A stretch of DNA of 64,000 nucleotides from Liolophura sinensis. Its lineage: Eukaryota > Mollusca > Polyplacophora > Chitonida > Chitonidae. Both the position numbers and the translations under genes were made by a program. Under the pieces are notes generated by a model that searched no databases, had not been told where the DNA came from, and worked only from the letters and a program-made list of their open reading frames with translations. The stretch is taken from positions 45,743,187 to 45,807,186 of the forward strand of contig NC_088301.1 in NCBI RefSeq assembly GCF_032854445.1, given 5' to 3'. Positions 1 through 27,903 of this stretch are shown piece after piece. Position 1 is the first letter of the stretch. Each line of letters opens with the position of its first letter.

Positions 1-1617
1 TTCTATTTAATTCCCTTTTAGTCAAAGTATTTTAAGCAGAGCTCTTTCTCCTTCAATAAATTCTGGGGTTTATTTATGAATACAACTGCTTTTAGGCAAT
101 TTGTCTGAATATTCCATGGTAATTCGTAAGCTAAGCTTTCACTTCATGCACAACTATTTAAATGAAAAGTTAAAAGAAATTTTACAAGAACTGATAGTAT
201 CAAGAAGTGTATTTTTTATTTTTCACTGACTTACATGTATTCCAGAAATCTACAATCTGTGTCCTCATTTTGTGGCGTGAAATTCCTATGCAAAAAGATA
301 TTCCTGGTGTCATGCTTCTAAAAATTTATGTTAATGTAAATGTGCATGTACGTGTAATCTTTCTCTGCCAAGATGAATCTTCCTGTAATGGTTAACATAC
401 TGGTACATATATGGGCACATGGCATCCAGATACTGGAGATAAATATCACATGGTGTTGTTGAACCTAACTAGAGCTCAATGTTATCAAATTGTGTAATCA
501 CAGTGCAAAGTTTACTAAATACAGTCACTTGAGCTGCTTATATGTGGCTGATCTTTGGGACTGAATATTTTTGTTGCATTCAGGTCTTCATTATTAAAAA
601 TACTTATTGGGATTTATTTACAGGGAAATGTTGTGGTATAATTGGATAACATTTATAAATGGCACACCGTGTTGCATACATCTACATAAGACACACTGTT
701 ATCATTAAATGCAATGCAAGGGCTGCTGTGTGAAATTCAATTCCGGACGGTATGAGAATATTGAGGTAAAATCCTTCTTTTGAAGTGCTGGTAATGGTGA
801 TAACATTAGAAACAACTTTATATTGTGTTTTTTTTTTGTAATCCATAAATGAACATGACAGTATGCATATGGTGGTGTTTGTTGACAAACAATAGGAATT
901 GATACTACTACAAAGCCAGTGGCTGCCAGCTGTCAACCACAGACACCTGTACTACTTGTTGCTGTAATCACATATACAACAGCTTGTCTGCATATAAGCA
1001 TATTGTGCTTGTCAGTAGGTACAAAGCCTATACAGTTATTGGCTTGATAACAAGCTTATTTTTCTAGAGTGAGTTGTTATTTTTGACCAAACTTCAGCTG
1101 CTGTTGTATAATGAGCAGGTATGTATAGTTCATGTACACGTGATCAGCATCGATGGACACCATACACATTACTAGCTTGGCCCTCCCCTTGGGTTGCTGT
1201 TTATCATCTTTATTGATCTAGCCAAGCTACCTGTTATCATCTCACTCTCTGCTGGAATGAGTGACCTTCCACTTTGCTCATTATGTTTATGATTTCTAGG
1301 AAGACAACAGCTGCTACAATGCATAGCTTGTGCGACATGCCAATCAAATGGTCAATAACTAGGTTTCCGCTATTAAACCACTTGGAATAAATATCTGCTG
1401 GCTGAATCCTAAAAGCATTCCACTGTGTCCTTCAACAAGCCAGTGACACTGAAACCAGACGACATGTAGCTGCTGCAGGAAATCTGTTTTGCCACCATTT
1501 AATTGCTGTGTTACTGAAACTGAGATGTGATGAAACACACTGACCGCATTGTTTAAGCTTGATGTCTTAAGTTTGAGGAACTCACCATAATTCTTCAACC
1601 ATTTTAGCTGTGGCAAG
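1..1617. other. Intergenic DNA, no gene seen
   Basis: AT-rich non-coding DNA. Only short chance ORFs without family resemblance are present, and no splice-bounded conserved exon could be recognised on either strand. TACATGTA-type words are frequent, as elsewhere in the window. Confidence 0.6.
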
Positions 1618-2430
1618 ACCTTTATTCAAGCATATTCTGAAGGCATTTTTTAGCTCGCCTGTACAAAGTACAGGCATGGCTTATGTCGTACCCTGAGTGT
1701 CATTGTCAATGTCAAATAATTGAGAAAGCAATATTAAACAAAATGTAACAGGTGGTACCTTGAAAAGTATTGCAGGTATTGAGCTCAAGATTTGCACACA
1801 TGTAGAGCACACTAGCATGAGAGGGATATTCTATCGTTGATTGGACATGGGCATATTAAGTGTGGTAAATTACTGAATTCCTTAGTGTGTTATGTATAAG
1901 AATCAATGTTGAACGGAGTCTTAGGGGTAGTATCTCAAGAAGCACTGCAGGTATTGAGCTCAGAATCTGCACACATGTAGAGCACAATATCACGTGGAGG
2001 ATATTCCATTGTTGATTTGCTGTGTGCATATTAAGTGCGGTAAATTACTGAATTCCTGACTTAGTGTATCAGAATCACTGTTAAACAAAATATTAAGGTT
2101 GGTATCTTAAAAAAAGTTGAGCTCAAGCTTTACATGTATTTAAAGCAGAATGATGCAAGGGGGATGTTCCATTGCTGATGCTGCTGGAGCATATGAATTA
2201 CTGTAAAATTCATTATTTACTAAATTCATGATTTCAGATTTCTTTGTGCATTGAGGTGGTTTTACTTTCACGTGTTTCATAGCAGTTTTAAGTTATGTAT
2301 TGACTGATAAAGTTGTACTCTTTGTTATGCCCTGAAAGTGGCCAATCCAATTAAAGTAGTTTTGTCTCCAAAAATCAGTTTGCTCTTCATATGCAAAAAG
2401 CTGAGAAATTAGAGTATTGAAGAATCAGTG
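1618..2430 (+). repeat. Dispersed repeat split by a nested insertion
   Basis: The outer parts (about 1618-1650 and 2290-2430) match the contiguous repeat at about 16236-16430: TTCAAGCATATT-TGAAGGCA followed by TATTGACTGATAAA and AATCCAAT. Here the two halves are separated by about 640 bp that begin near TTAGCTCGCCTGTAC and contain the ~170-bp tandem units. The 16.2-kb copy therefore looks like the empty site. Confidence 0.55.
1733..2230 (+). repeat. Degenerate tandem repeat, ~170-bp unit, about 3 copies
   Basis: Three successive units share TATTGAGCTCA, GCACACATGTAGAGCA, GGATATTC-AT-GTTGAT and AAATTACTGAATTCCT. The third unit is the most diverged and is shortened. Related units recur at about 20885-21125 inside the last large intron of the PKC gene, so this is a dispersed family and not a local duplication. 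Confidence 0.7.
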
Positions 2431-5400
2431 CAGCTTGACTGTTTTTTTGCAGTTGGTCACAGTCACCAAAGATGTTAAGACTTGAGATTGTACACATAAT
2501 GACTGGAAACAACTGAGAGCAGGTTTTTCTTTGGGTTTCTTAACCGCCATCAAAGTTTCTGCAGCTGCCATTGTCATGAAGAGTCATGCGACCAAAAATT
2601 GAATAGTGATTTTCTTTTCAACGCTTTCCAAAGGAAGACTGAAGATCATACATGTACTCAGTGGCAACACCACTCAACTCAGCTGGAAACAATTGATGGT
2701 GGAAAAGCTGAGTACAACTGGCATCAATTCCAGTTGAGTCTCATTATTATTTATTAATTGTGAGCAAGTTCTGCCTGAAAAAATGCACTTTCATAAGCAC
2801 TTAAAAATATTGAAATAAAATTTTTGATAGTTTTTCTGATGAGACATTAATCACACCTCACAGCAAATACTCTTAAGTAGCCTTATAATGTGGATGAATC
2901 GGTCAGAATAAAACAAAATGTGTGTTTTGAAAAACATGCTAAATTTAAGCTGAAATACATTACTTGTATTATACATGTAAGCAAAAAAGATAGCAAAATC
3001 ACTCTTTGATATAGGGCTTATGTAGATTTTGTGGCATACATTTAACATCCTGTTAGCTTGTAATTGTTTGTGTTGTCTGCTGCTAGAAAGTAGTGACGAA
3101 GGTCTTCATTTCTGATGATGTGGATCAGACACCTGTACATGTACCTGTGCAGGAGTCACCTGTGTTTTCACCTGAATTAATCTAGTGACAAACATATTGA
3201 CATATGTACTGTTGCTGTGTTTGTCCAGGCATAAATATAGTGATCTTGGCTTAAATTGAGCTGCCACAGGATGGTAAAATTCAAGAGTTGATGACTGGAA
3301 AATAGTTACATGTACCTATAAGATTTGATTACAGGTACCTCTGCTAATTACTGACAAGAAGAACTTGGCATTTCAAAACTGAGTTCTATGTTTTAAACAA
3401 CAGTTGAACATCTTTTAAAGTATATCAGAAGTGGTTATCAATTTTTTAGATAATTGTTGTTCCCCTGACTACATGTTCCGCTCTTGTTCAAACTGTTTTT
3501 TGGAATTACCATCACATGCCAGCCCCACTTTACCATGAATCTCTTTTGCACGTCACATACAGTCCAGTTGAAAGAACCATTAATATGGATGTATTGGAAG
3601 TGAATTTTGCTGCAAATTACGTACAGGGTACATGTACAGAGTTACTACATGTACAAGTTGCTTATTTCACAAGTACATGTATGTTTACCTTGTGATTATT
3701 AAATACATTACATGTAGGAAAAAAAAGAAAGGTACATGTTTCTTGGACACATTAATCCAGTAGAGTGTTTGAAAGACAGGCACATGTCCTGAATTTCTGG
3801 CAGTAATTTTTACATAGTGATATGAAAGATATCCTATGGTTTATCATATTTTTTGTTTACTTTTGATTCATTTGAATGAATTCTTTTGAATTTAATGTTT
3901 GTTTGTCCCGTATGATCTGTGTTACTTCCTCAATGATGAGTGAGCATAATCAACATACACTGTCAGCTGCAAAGTGCCTGTGTAATGCAGTAGGTGTTCC
4001 AACTTTATACAGTTTATGCCAGCAGATACATGTGGTCAGTATCAGAATATACACGTGCAAAAGTAAGACGTGAATGCATTTACATACTGTATACGTATAC
4101 TAATTACTTTTAGGCTGTTTATATGTTGCTGTCAGTGAGGACCATGTGGGATCTCCCTTAACCCTTTGTTGTGTCCTTTTTCTCTGAGCTTGGGCCTTGA
4201 ATGGCCATTTTTCATGAGCGGGTAAAAGAGAATCTAAATTATTCAAATATATTATAATTGGCCATTGATGTGGAAACTGGTGTCCGTGTTCGCTTTTTTT
4301 GTCAAGTCTCTAGAGATATGTAAAACTTTACTAATTCACGACATACATAAACACAAATTGTTTCAATGATAGGTGAAGATTATTGTCTTGTTCGCAGGAA
4401 ATTGTTTGTGACATAAATTACAGTGGTAATTACAGGGGCTGGGCCCTCTGACATGTTTTCGATATAAATTTGAATATTATCTGACATCACCGTGCTGTCC
4501 AAGAGGTTAGAGTGTACTCTTTGACACCTGGAAGCGCAGACACAATCGTTCGACAGGTAAGGTCTAAGACTTCTAAATTTATCAAGCAACTCAAGACTTT
4601 AGTCATAATTTGGAAGTGCTAAAAAAGCCAGACTCAGTACAGAAAATAACTTTTGTTTTTCAGTACAGAATCAGTGTACAAATTTTAAATTCCATAGAGG
4701 AAAGTATTTTAATGGTAGTGGTGTTTGAATTTTTCACTTAAGTCTCAAGATGATTGATAAATATGGCCCCAGGTGTCGATCAGCACATTGCCTATTTGTG
4801 ACATGTCTGGCGACTTGTGTAGCATTCCCGGAAGGCAACAGCAGACAGTATAAATACAGCAGCATTTGGACTAGCCTAAAAAAAGGCTGATGTGGTATTT
4901 GTACACATGTGAGGCCAAAATTGAAAGCAGCATTTGACAAGAAGATTTATGAATGCACTGCAGTTGTCCTGAAGTTACATGAGTGTGGGTTGAAGGTCTG
5001 ATGTGTGTGGTAAGAGGCTGTATAAAACAGTATGCCAGGGATCTGCTACCTGTACCACTTTATTGTTTCAAGCAAACAAACAATACTATCAACAAACCTA
5101 TCGCAAAGTTATATTTTTGGTTAGGCTTGTAAACGTGGTAACTCTTTGAACTTTTGAAGGAATTTTCATAAAACTTATACCACATACACATGTAGTGATG
5201 TTGAATAACTCTGGTGTTTTCCATTGACCTTCACTTAATTGTTCAAGGTCGCTGAGCATGTGCCACAGTTACCTTACAAGCAAAGACTGTAAGGCCTACA
5301 TGTATCTTGCAACTGTGTTTATGGTTGAGGTGTACTAGTATTCAGTGAATTATACAGTTTGTGTACTTTTGTCTACAAATATACATGTAGATCTGGTTTA

Positions 5401-6564
5401 AATATGCATGTAGATCTGGTTTAATCATATGTTTTCTATAAAAGCTGTCTTGAAACAGTAAATGAGACTATGACATACTTGAAAACATTCCTTTGACACA
5501 AGTCAAATTCATAAAGTCTACAGATTCATAATACCCTTGCCTGATCATGCTGTAGTACATGTATGTATCATATACATACATGCAGATGGTTGTGTGTTCA
5601 GATGTAAATTTTTGTGTTAAAGATGTGGTTTTGATAGTGGTGTGACTTCATGTACTTCATGTATTTGTGAAAACTAATACTGTTGGTCTGTTACCTGGTT
5701 CATGTATTTCATGTAAGTACCATGGGAAGTCAGCATGTATCAAATCCTGGGTAGGGTAAGCAGATTACGTATTCATTAAGACTGCTGGGTGTGAAAATGA
5801 GTGGTTTGACAACATTCTGATGTGAAAGCAGGAAGTGGTACAGCAGACAGGGGGTTATTCTGATGTGTGACATATAGTGGCCATGTTCTGTTGTAGAGAT
5901 GCTAATTCCATAGATGTCATGAGGATTTTATACCCTGGTGCCCAGTGTCTCTGTGATTCTCACAAATTATTCATTGTGACATTTAACGGATACATGTGCA
6001 TGTATATAAAAATGCACACTGAATGCTGATCTGACCAAGATAAGTTACGGGATATCCTAAGAGTCCTCCGGGAGCAGATGGTGTACTGTGTACTTGTGCT
6101 TTACCAAAACTAAGTTATCGGAGGGGGGGGGGGTCCTGTAATTGATCAGTGTGAAATCCCAGGTTGCGGAAAGGCCACTGGGTATCTAAACTATGGTAAA
6201 TTTTTACTACATCATTGCATGTTGGAAAGTGAAAGGAAGGAAATGAAAGTCATAAAATATTACTTTGGTGCTGAATCATCCTGCTTTAAAACAAACATCA
6301 GAAGACTTTTTCTGAGGTCAATATATTTCTCAGAATCAGGGAAAATATGAAGCTTAAATTTTAGGTCATGTGTTCTGGTGCTTGTTATGCAAAAAAGTAT
6401 AGGCAAGCTGGGAAAGAATTTCTTAGACACAAGGATTGGCCTCCTTAAGCTCTGTTTTGTTTGTTTGTTTGTCTGAGGGAATTCCTTTTTAATACTGACC
6501 AAAGTCTGGATGTTCCTTGCATTAGGACAGGTTCATGTAAACAGTAGCAATTGCTTGATTCTTA
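2431..6564. other. Intergenic DNA, no gene seen
   Basis: No exon with recognisable protein similarity. It holds simple structures only: a short direct duplication around TGTAGATCTGGTTTA (5386-5424), an 11-G run (6123-6133) and many TACATGTA words. The upstream untranslated exon(s) and promoter of the downstream PKC gene may lie here, but nothing marks them. Confidence 0.5.
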
Positions 6565-6887
6565 TGGACTACCAGGGCATTAGCCAGGATCCGACAATAG
6601 GGCGTCCAAAAGGCAGGGGGTTTGGGGGCCGCCACTTGAGGCCCCCGTAAATAAGCAGGGGGTCTGCCGCTGGAGGCATTTTATCGCCACTGTATCATTG
6701 AAAATCAAGACCTTTTAATAGCTTTAATTGCCATTATATCACTGGAAATAATGTATTACTATTGGACCCAAGAAATTGACAGTTTTTAGGGGCACCCAAT
6801 ATATCACACTTTTCCCACCAATGACTGACACTGAGTGCGAATCACTAAAAAGAGTACATAAATTTTATATTAAACTATGTAAGGTTA

Positions 6888-7440
6888 CAATCTGTTATGC
6901 TTTGGACAACCAAGTGTGAAACAGGAGGTAGAAAAACAAATTGAACTGTAAAATACACAATTCAATACAGATGCAAGGAAAACAATGGCAATTTTGGCAC
7001 AGCAGTTCTGACAGTTCAAGTGTGAATGCTGTGAATCAGGAGGTAGAAATAAATAAACTGTGGACAATAAAATACACAAAAATACATATAAAAGGAAAAC
7101 AATCAAAATGCATGGTAATTTGGCACAGCAGGTGCTCACAGTTACACTACTTCACATTAAAATGCAACGGAACCAAATCAGAATACAGTATACATAGCTC
7201 TTACAACTGAGACTGAGAACAGGCAAAATTATCACCACTGAATCTGTGACTGTCACTTACTAAAAAGAGTAGTGTCACCAATCACCATACGATTTGAGCA
7301 GCTAAGTCACAGTAGGTAGAAATAAACTTTGTAAAATACAGAAAACAAAACAAAACAAAACAAAAAACCATTCAAATACATGTACTATCAGTCACATATC
7401 TATGTCGAGAAATTAACTTTTGGCACAGTGACACAGTAGT
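6888..7440 (+). repeat. Three degenerate internal tandem units inside the hAT-like element
   Basis: Units at about 6888-7005, 7018-7140 and 7285-7440 share GGAGGTAGAAA/GTAGGTAGAAA, AAAATACA-AAA, a GGAAAACAA or AAAACAAAAC run, and a closing TTTGGCACAG. Divergence is high and the spacing unequal. They occupy the middle of the element, where transposase exons would be expected. Confidence 0.5.
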
Positions 7441-7496
7441 GCATGTCAAACATGATTTCTGTCATCTGAATACATATATGAATACACTTTGAAAAC

Positions 7497-7748
7497 TTAC
7501 ATGTTAGAAAAATATTCACAATCTAGTATACATACATATAATGTTAATACACTTTGAAACAGTGTACTGGTCTGTGGGCTGGGACTCGCCGTGCCTGTCG
7601 CGCGCTTAATGGGACTCCTGTCTCGTGGGTCGTCTACAATTTCTTCATCGCCGTCACTCTCGCTGCTGACATCGACATGGCTACTGCTGTTACTGGGATT
7701 TGCTATTTCTTTTGACCGAAAAAAGTGCGTAATTTTCCCTTTCGACAT
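7497..7748 (-). pseudogene. N-terminal fragment of a transposon-encoded protein
   Basis: Starting from the Met at 7748 the ORF reads MSKGKITHFFRSK, then a low-complexity Ser/Asp/Glu-rich stretch (SSESDGDEE). This resembles the N-termini of hAT/ZMYM1-like proteins that begin with a short basic-FF motif, and the FF segment is similar to a PCNA-interacting peptide. Reading continues into a few unrelated residues and stops; a possible donor (GACCA|GTACAC) lies after SPSPQTS. No zinc finger or transposase core follows within the element, so it is probably a truncated copy. Assignment is by context and short motif only. Confidence 0.35.
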
Positions 7749-8724
7749 GCCTACAACTAGTAAAAACCGATCGCACAAACTGACAATTTAATGAGCACAT
7801 GTGAAAGAAAAAGTTCTCGGACTACGCAGTTGCAATCCCAATCGTCAATCTTCAGGTTTTCCCGATCCTTTCCGGTCGGCACTGTGTACAGAGCGCGAGT
7901 CTGAAGCCCTTCTCAAAATTAACCCGCGAACTTTACTATTATTGTACCTTAAAATATCGTATTTTGACGAAAGTAGTTCGGATCCATATCCTTACTCGGT
8001 CATTTGCAGATGATTTTGTCACTGATTACGAGCGCCAATGCAGACAACAACAACAACACAACCTCACGTATGTTTCGATGGAACGATCTTGAATATATTT
8101 ATTTTGTTTTTAACCCCCCCAAAAAAATGTTGATTCAAAATTTTGACCCTTTTGGCTGGATTGCCCGTCCAGTTGGACGGGTGGACGGGTGTCTGGCTAG
8201 CCTGGTGTGGACTACAGAAGAACATGGGCGTTGTATGCTGAATAGAGTGAATGTTGTCAAATGTGCATGGAAATATGGTTATTCCAGGGGGGGGACTCTG
8301 GCTTGGTTAAATAAGAAAACTGTGCAGATCTAAAATTGCATGTAAAATTGCTTGTAAAATTTAAAGCAATTTATTATTTTTCAGTTGATTCGATCAAGAC
8401 TATAGCAGGATTATATGTTTGTTTACCTTGAGACAGAAATCAAGGTTTTGTTGGTATTATGTAACCTGTTTATTGTAATGGATTCCTTTTCCCATAGATA
8501 TAGTCATCATAAATAACATGTAATTGTAGTGACTCTAAACATATAACCGAGATAAATACCAAGGATATGCCAGGATATCATAATTCTGATGTCACTCCTG
8601 CTCTGCTTTGTACCTGGACAGATGTACTTTTAGCTGCTGACAAGAGGGAAGTGTTTTTCTTTGGAGGAGAGATTCTGCAGACTCAGACTGTGTGAGTAAA
8701 GGTGGTCAGGACAACGGCATCACC

Positions 8725-23038
<14,314 letters not shown>

Positions 23039-26000
23039 GCGTGAGAAAGGCAGGGGCAGGGCTGGTCAACAGAAATGTCCTGCTTTTTGCTGAATCCCCA
23101 TGGTCTAAGCTTTATGAACTTTATGATCACCATTGTACCATTTAATGTAGGATTTCTCTTCTCTAAGTGCAAGAATGTTATAAACAAAGTCTAATCACTC
23201 CTTATGATACACATGTATAGTATTTAAGCCCATATTTTCCACCTTCAGTTGTATATTTAATTATTATTCGCATAATTTTGTCATCACTGAATGGTTCTTA
23301 AGAGTTGCACCTTCATAATCAGAAGACATGTACATGTACTGTTGGTATAGTGTAAATTTTCAACCTTTTCAACCACTATAATATATATAGTGTTCATAAA
23401 ACTGTGCAGATTATTTCTCTACAACTCATACTTTTCAAAATATTGGTCACATTGGTGGTTGAAAAGGCTGAAGAATTAGGGTACATTTACGGATATCTCC
23501 CATTGGCTGTCTTGTTATATTTATCATATTCAGTCAGTAGTAGTTTTAACTTTTCATAAATTTAGTTATTAAAGTCTTCAGGGCTTCAACTGTGCCCTAT
23601 ATATGTCCTACATTTTTAGCTCTCTCCTATATTTTCCTAAGGAAAGGACAAATATGCAGTAAAGTGGCCAACTGAATTATTGGTGCTTTTTTCAGGGCCT
23701 TTATGCAGCCTTTGGACTCTTTGGCTTTTGGGTTTAGATAAATATCAGTATGTGTAGTTCTGATGCTTGCACCTGAAAAAGTTAAGGCTTCAGTCACCAG
23801 AAAGGTCATAAAACTTGGCCTCGTCTTTTAGGCTGACATAGTACCATTGTGAAACATTAAACAGTCCTCTGTAGGGCTGGAATAGTAATTCGGGACATGC
23901 AATATGTAAAGGACAAAGATTCAGTTTATCCAGGCGTAGTATAATTTGAGATTTCTTTAAAGTTGTGTATGTAAACAGGGTTTCCAGGGTCTTGAACCCT
24001 TGTCTGTTGGGCAGAGATATGTGTGGTAGTTCCATGACTTCAGTCACTCAAATTTATGATATTCCTTCAGCCTGAGTACTTTAAATGTGTCCTTATTCGG
24101 TCTTTATGTCCTATACTTGTCCTGTATTTCTCTGATAAGCATTCTATATTTAGTTCTGTATTTTGTCTGGTAATCAGTGGAAGCCCTGAATTTCACAATG
24201 TTAACATTTGATTTATGTGTCTGATTCATTTTCCCAAGAGTTTCATTAAAAGTTTTGGGAGTACATAAAGATGTATATGTGTATATGCCTATACCCATTA
24301 TTAGAACAGTGTTCTAATGATGTTAAGGAAGCATATTTCAGGAACTAATGTATTATTTAAGTTTATTAGATTTATAATTTGTTACTGGTATATAAAAGTA
24401 CGTGTTTATCTATATGTACAAAAGTGAATGTTACATTTGCAAATACTGAATTGGCTATCGAGTTGTATAGTTTTGCTCCTCAGAGTTTCTGTTTCCACTA
24501 TCCCCACAGGACCGTAAATGTTAGTTATCTAAATCTTTAAAAAACACTTTGGTGGGTAGAGAGGGTGGTTGCTTTGGATTTTAAAATTTTTTTGGCTAAA
24601 GCCTGAAGATAATGATTAAGCAAACAAAAATCAAAATGTATATGTACATGGATATTGAATGTTGTGAGTTGAAAGATGTGTAACCTGTGTTCTGTACGTG
24701 CCCTAGTATCATTCAGAAGATGTTTGTCACATAAAATTCTGTTAAGAATATATGAATGTAATTGAAATTTACCAAATATCGCTTATAGACATTGTATTTC
24801 GATTAAAATTATCGTGACGGGAAGTGTATAAAACTTACTTAGTCAAACTACAAAATAATTTATAAAATTAGTTTTTGATTGCTGTTTAAGCCCGTACTTA
24901 AGATTTTTTTTGCTTTCTGTTTTGGTCAGTTTTTGTAATTATGTGTATCTCATCTCAATTCTACAACTATCATAAATTCGGCTTGATCGGGACTGATGCA
25001 AATGATGAAGTATCCTATTTTGGATTGTGTATACATGTAAATGTTCTTTCAAAATTTGTCTTTTATTAATCTGTTATCGACATTTAACATTTTTTTTATT
25101 TGACTTAATAGATTTTAACAAGTAGATTTTGTCCGGGAGGTAAATTTTAGCATGAAAAGTAATATTTTGAAGACCTTTATTTGCCTTTTTGAAGACCTTT
25201 AAAAATGCACTTTTTATGGGAATTATGTGCATGATATTTGGCTCTCAAAAAAATAAAAAGAATAAAAACAGACATAATAAATCTCTTTAACTGTGTTCAC
25301 AAGATCCAATCTAACAAAAAGCAATTTCTCTCCCCTGTCCACCAGGTAAAGACTTGATATTGATCAGCAAGTCCAATAAGACCCATAGAACAGATGTGTT
25401 CGTTGTAATTGTGTAATGGATTGTACTTTCTTTTGATAATGTATACATGTAGTTCACTTTGTATGATCTGATGTGTTGGAATGTTTTTAAGCCTGGTCTA
25501 TTAGTCTATTACTACTGATGTTTTACTTCCGAATATGTTCCCTTTTGACTGTGGTGGAATGAATTTATAAATTCTGAAAATTAATGTATACATGTATTTT
25601 CTAAATTTTTTAGCTTTTCTACATTTCAGAACATTTTTGATAATATTCACTAGAAAGGGCTGTTTTTTAAGTCTGCTCGTTAGCGTGCAGATGTGATATG
25701 CCTGTCAGCATAATGCATGTTTTTAAATATGTTATATCTTTTCTCAATTCAACACAGAGGTCTTTTTACTATGTGATGAAATATGTGACATACTCCATAA
25801 ATGTTTCATACCAAAAGGATAAAACCTTTCATCTTGCATGGACATATAATGGAATAATCTTTATTATATTATAGTACATGTAACAAATTAACCCATGTAT
25901 GAGTTATATGCTCCTGTGCCTTTCAATCTTGTGATCTTACTCTGTTAACCAATAACACTCGCGTTATTGCCAAGTCTGTGCCTGCATATACATGTAAATT

Positions 26001-27891
26001 CGCCTCGTGCCTATAGCATTCACTGTTGTTAATGATATATGTTACTAATGTTTTCAATATAAAATGGCATTGCACAACGAGTGTTTTCTGTGGCAATGGA
26101 ATGTTGTAAATAATAACACATACCAAGATGTGTATCATCATTACTATCGTCGTAAAGGTCAGAGACCCCCAGAACGACAGTCTGTAGGTAAAGCGAAGGG
26201 TTGGTGATTGACAAATAGACCTAGCGCTGCTCAGCAGGGTGCTAGTATTCAGAGACTGTTTAGTGTGTATGATTGGTGTCTTCGACATGGATTTCCAGTC
26301 AGGCAGCTCAAAGAAAAGGTCGACATGGTGACATCGCAGCCTGATACAAGCCCTAGAAACCCTTGGGATAATATCTAAATATCGTTGAGGAGAACATTAA
26401 GCTTAAAGCAAGCTAAATACAACACTCCTAGCCCCCCTTTACACCTTAAAAGGTAGGAAATCTAGTGACACTTTACACATTTAAAAATTAAAAGAAACAC
26501 AATATGTGGGATTCCCAACTAGTCGCGGTAATACTAGCGTAGATTGGCCGGACTGAAATAGGCCAGCTTTTGAGCCGACCCAGTTCAGTTCACCAATTTA
26601 TGAATGCTCATTAGAGCTAACGTTTAATATACCTATACAGGGGCCTTGAACTTGCAACTGTAGCATGGGAAATTAGTGTGCGCCTGAATGGGCAATTGCG
26701 AATTTACGTTTACACGGATTAAACCGCGCCGGCCTCAACCACCAGTTTTTCCTGGTGTAACCGTGACCAGTAACACGTGACTAAGGATGATCACACCTTG
26801 GAATTACGTGCTGCAGCTCTTGTTTTTTTTTTGTCCTTGTTTTGTTTTAATGTGGCAAGGTTAACAAACGAGTTTTTACCATAATTAAGTATTTCTAGTC
26901 GTTTTTAAGTGGCACTCCATATACTGGTATTGGACCTAGTTGGCAAACACCACCGACTTTAGCGAACTTGAGAATTGATATTAGTGAAACTGGACCGAGC
27001 TGTAGAGATGATCTGCAACTCTCTTAAGCATATATATTTGCAGTTTATGTTACCTGGAGCAGGTCGTGTTTAAGGTGCTTGCCAACGAATGGCTAGGTCA
27101 TATGAGAAGCGGGTTCAATACCAACCGTTGAACGCGGAATTTTCAACATGCATTTGTTCTTCTCTGGAATTTGATGCTTCCTGTAGCCTTGCGTGAAGTT
27201 AGTTAGAGACCACTTTGATTTGAGACACACTTGGACATGTTCTGTAATTATAAATATAAATGCTGTAGATTTACTCTGGGAACTCAACCCATAATGACCG
27301 ATATGCATGGTATCCACGTGTATTGTAAAACATCAGTCGAGCAATCAGTTTATGATGTCCAAATTAAACCAAATCATATTTGCCTGTCGGTTGAAACAGG
27401 GTTTTCACATTATGTGATTATTAATTGACAATATTCAATATTTAAAATGTCGCCATTGTTATCAAATTTGCCGTTCGCCCACGTCCCGAAGAAAGAACCA
27501 AGGGAGATAATCGAAGTGTTATGTGACTTCGCGCCGGATGAGCGTTCAATAGTAAAAGTTTAGAGACCGTAAGAACTGAGTATGGAATGATCATAATAAC
27601 ATAAATCTAAAAAGAAAGGAGATTAGTTTACACCATTCCACAAGAACTGTCATCCCGCCCAGACATCTGATAACTTGAGTTCCGGTATATAGCAATAATC
27701 CTAAGATACATGTGTGATTGTGTTGTGCCACATTCTGTCATCTGACTTTCAAACATGACTCACTGAAGTTTATCAACATATTATCAGATTGCATTTTATA
27801 GACTTGATTTTGCTCTGTCCACTTTATCGCGGTCAAGTATTATAGCTTTGCGCCTTATTCAATATGTTCATTAAGGCTACATGCTTTCAGC
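23039..27891 (+). other. Probable PKC 3' UTR followed by intergenic DNA
   Basis: AT-rich sequence without a recognisable exon on either strand. The 121-codon minus-strand ORF at 25923-26288 has no conserved motif or splice context, so I do not call it. Nothing else stands out apart from the polyadenylation cluster. Confidence 0.5.
25252..25281 (+). terminator. Candidate PKC polyadenylation signal cluster
   Basis: Three AATAAA hexamers lie within 30 bp, the first cluster on the plus strand after the PKC stop at 23038. This would give a 3' UTR of about 2.2 kb. Signal only; no transcript evidence. Confidence 0.3.
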
Positions 27892-27903
27892 ATCTTTGAG
27901 ATA

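Larger units (their letters stand above)
6573..8207 (-). mobile_element. hAT-like DNA transposon remnant (~1.63 kb)
   Basis: The segment is flanked by an exact 8-bp direct repeat TGGACTAC (6565-6572 and 8208-8215), the target-site duplication length of hAT elements. The ends start with CA and share TAGCCAG at the same offset (bases 9-15) in opposite orientation, so the terminal inverted repeats are weak but aligned. Subterminal short stems are present (6626-6646 GGGGGCC/GGCCCCC; 8165-8180 CCGTCC/GGACGG). On the minus strand it holds the start of a protein ORF (M at 7748). There is no full transposase, so it is non-autonomous or decayed. Confidence 0.6.

Noticed and set aside
8004-8333. 109-codon plus-strand ORF
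   Set aside because: It crosses the boundary of the hAT-like element and its target duplication; composition is repeat-like.
25923-26288. 121-codon minus-strand ORF
   Set aside because: Low-complexity Ile/Thr-rich reading of AT-rich DNA with no recognisable domain.
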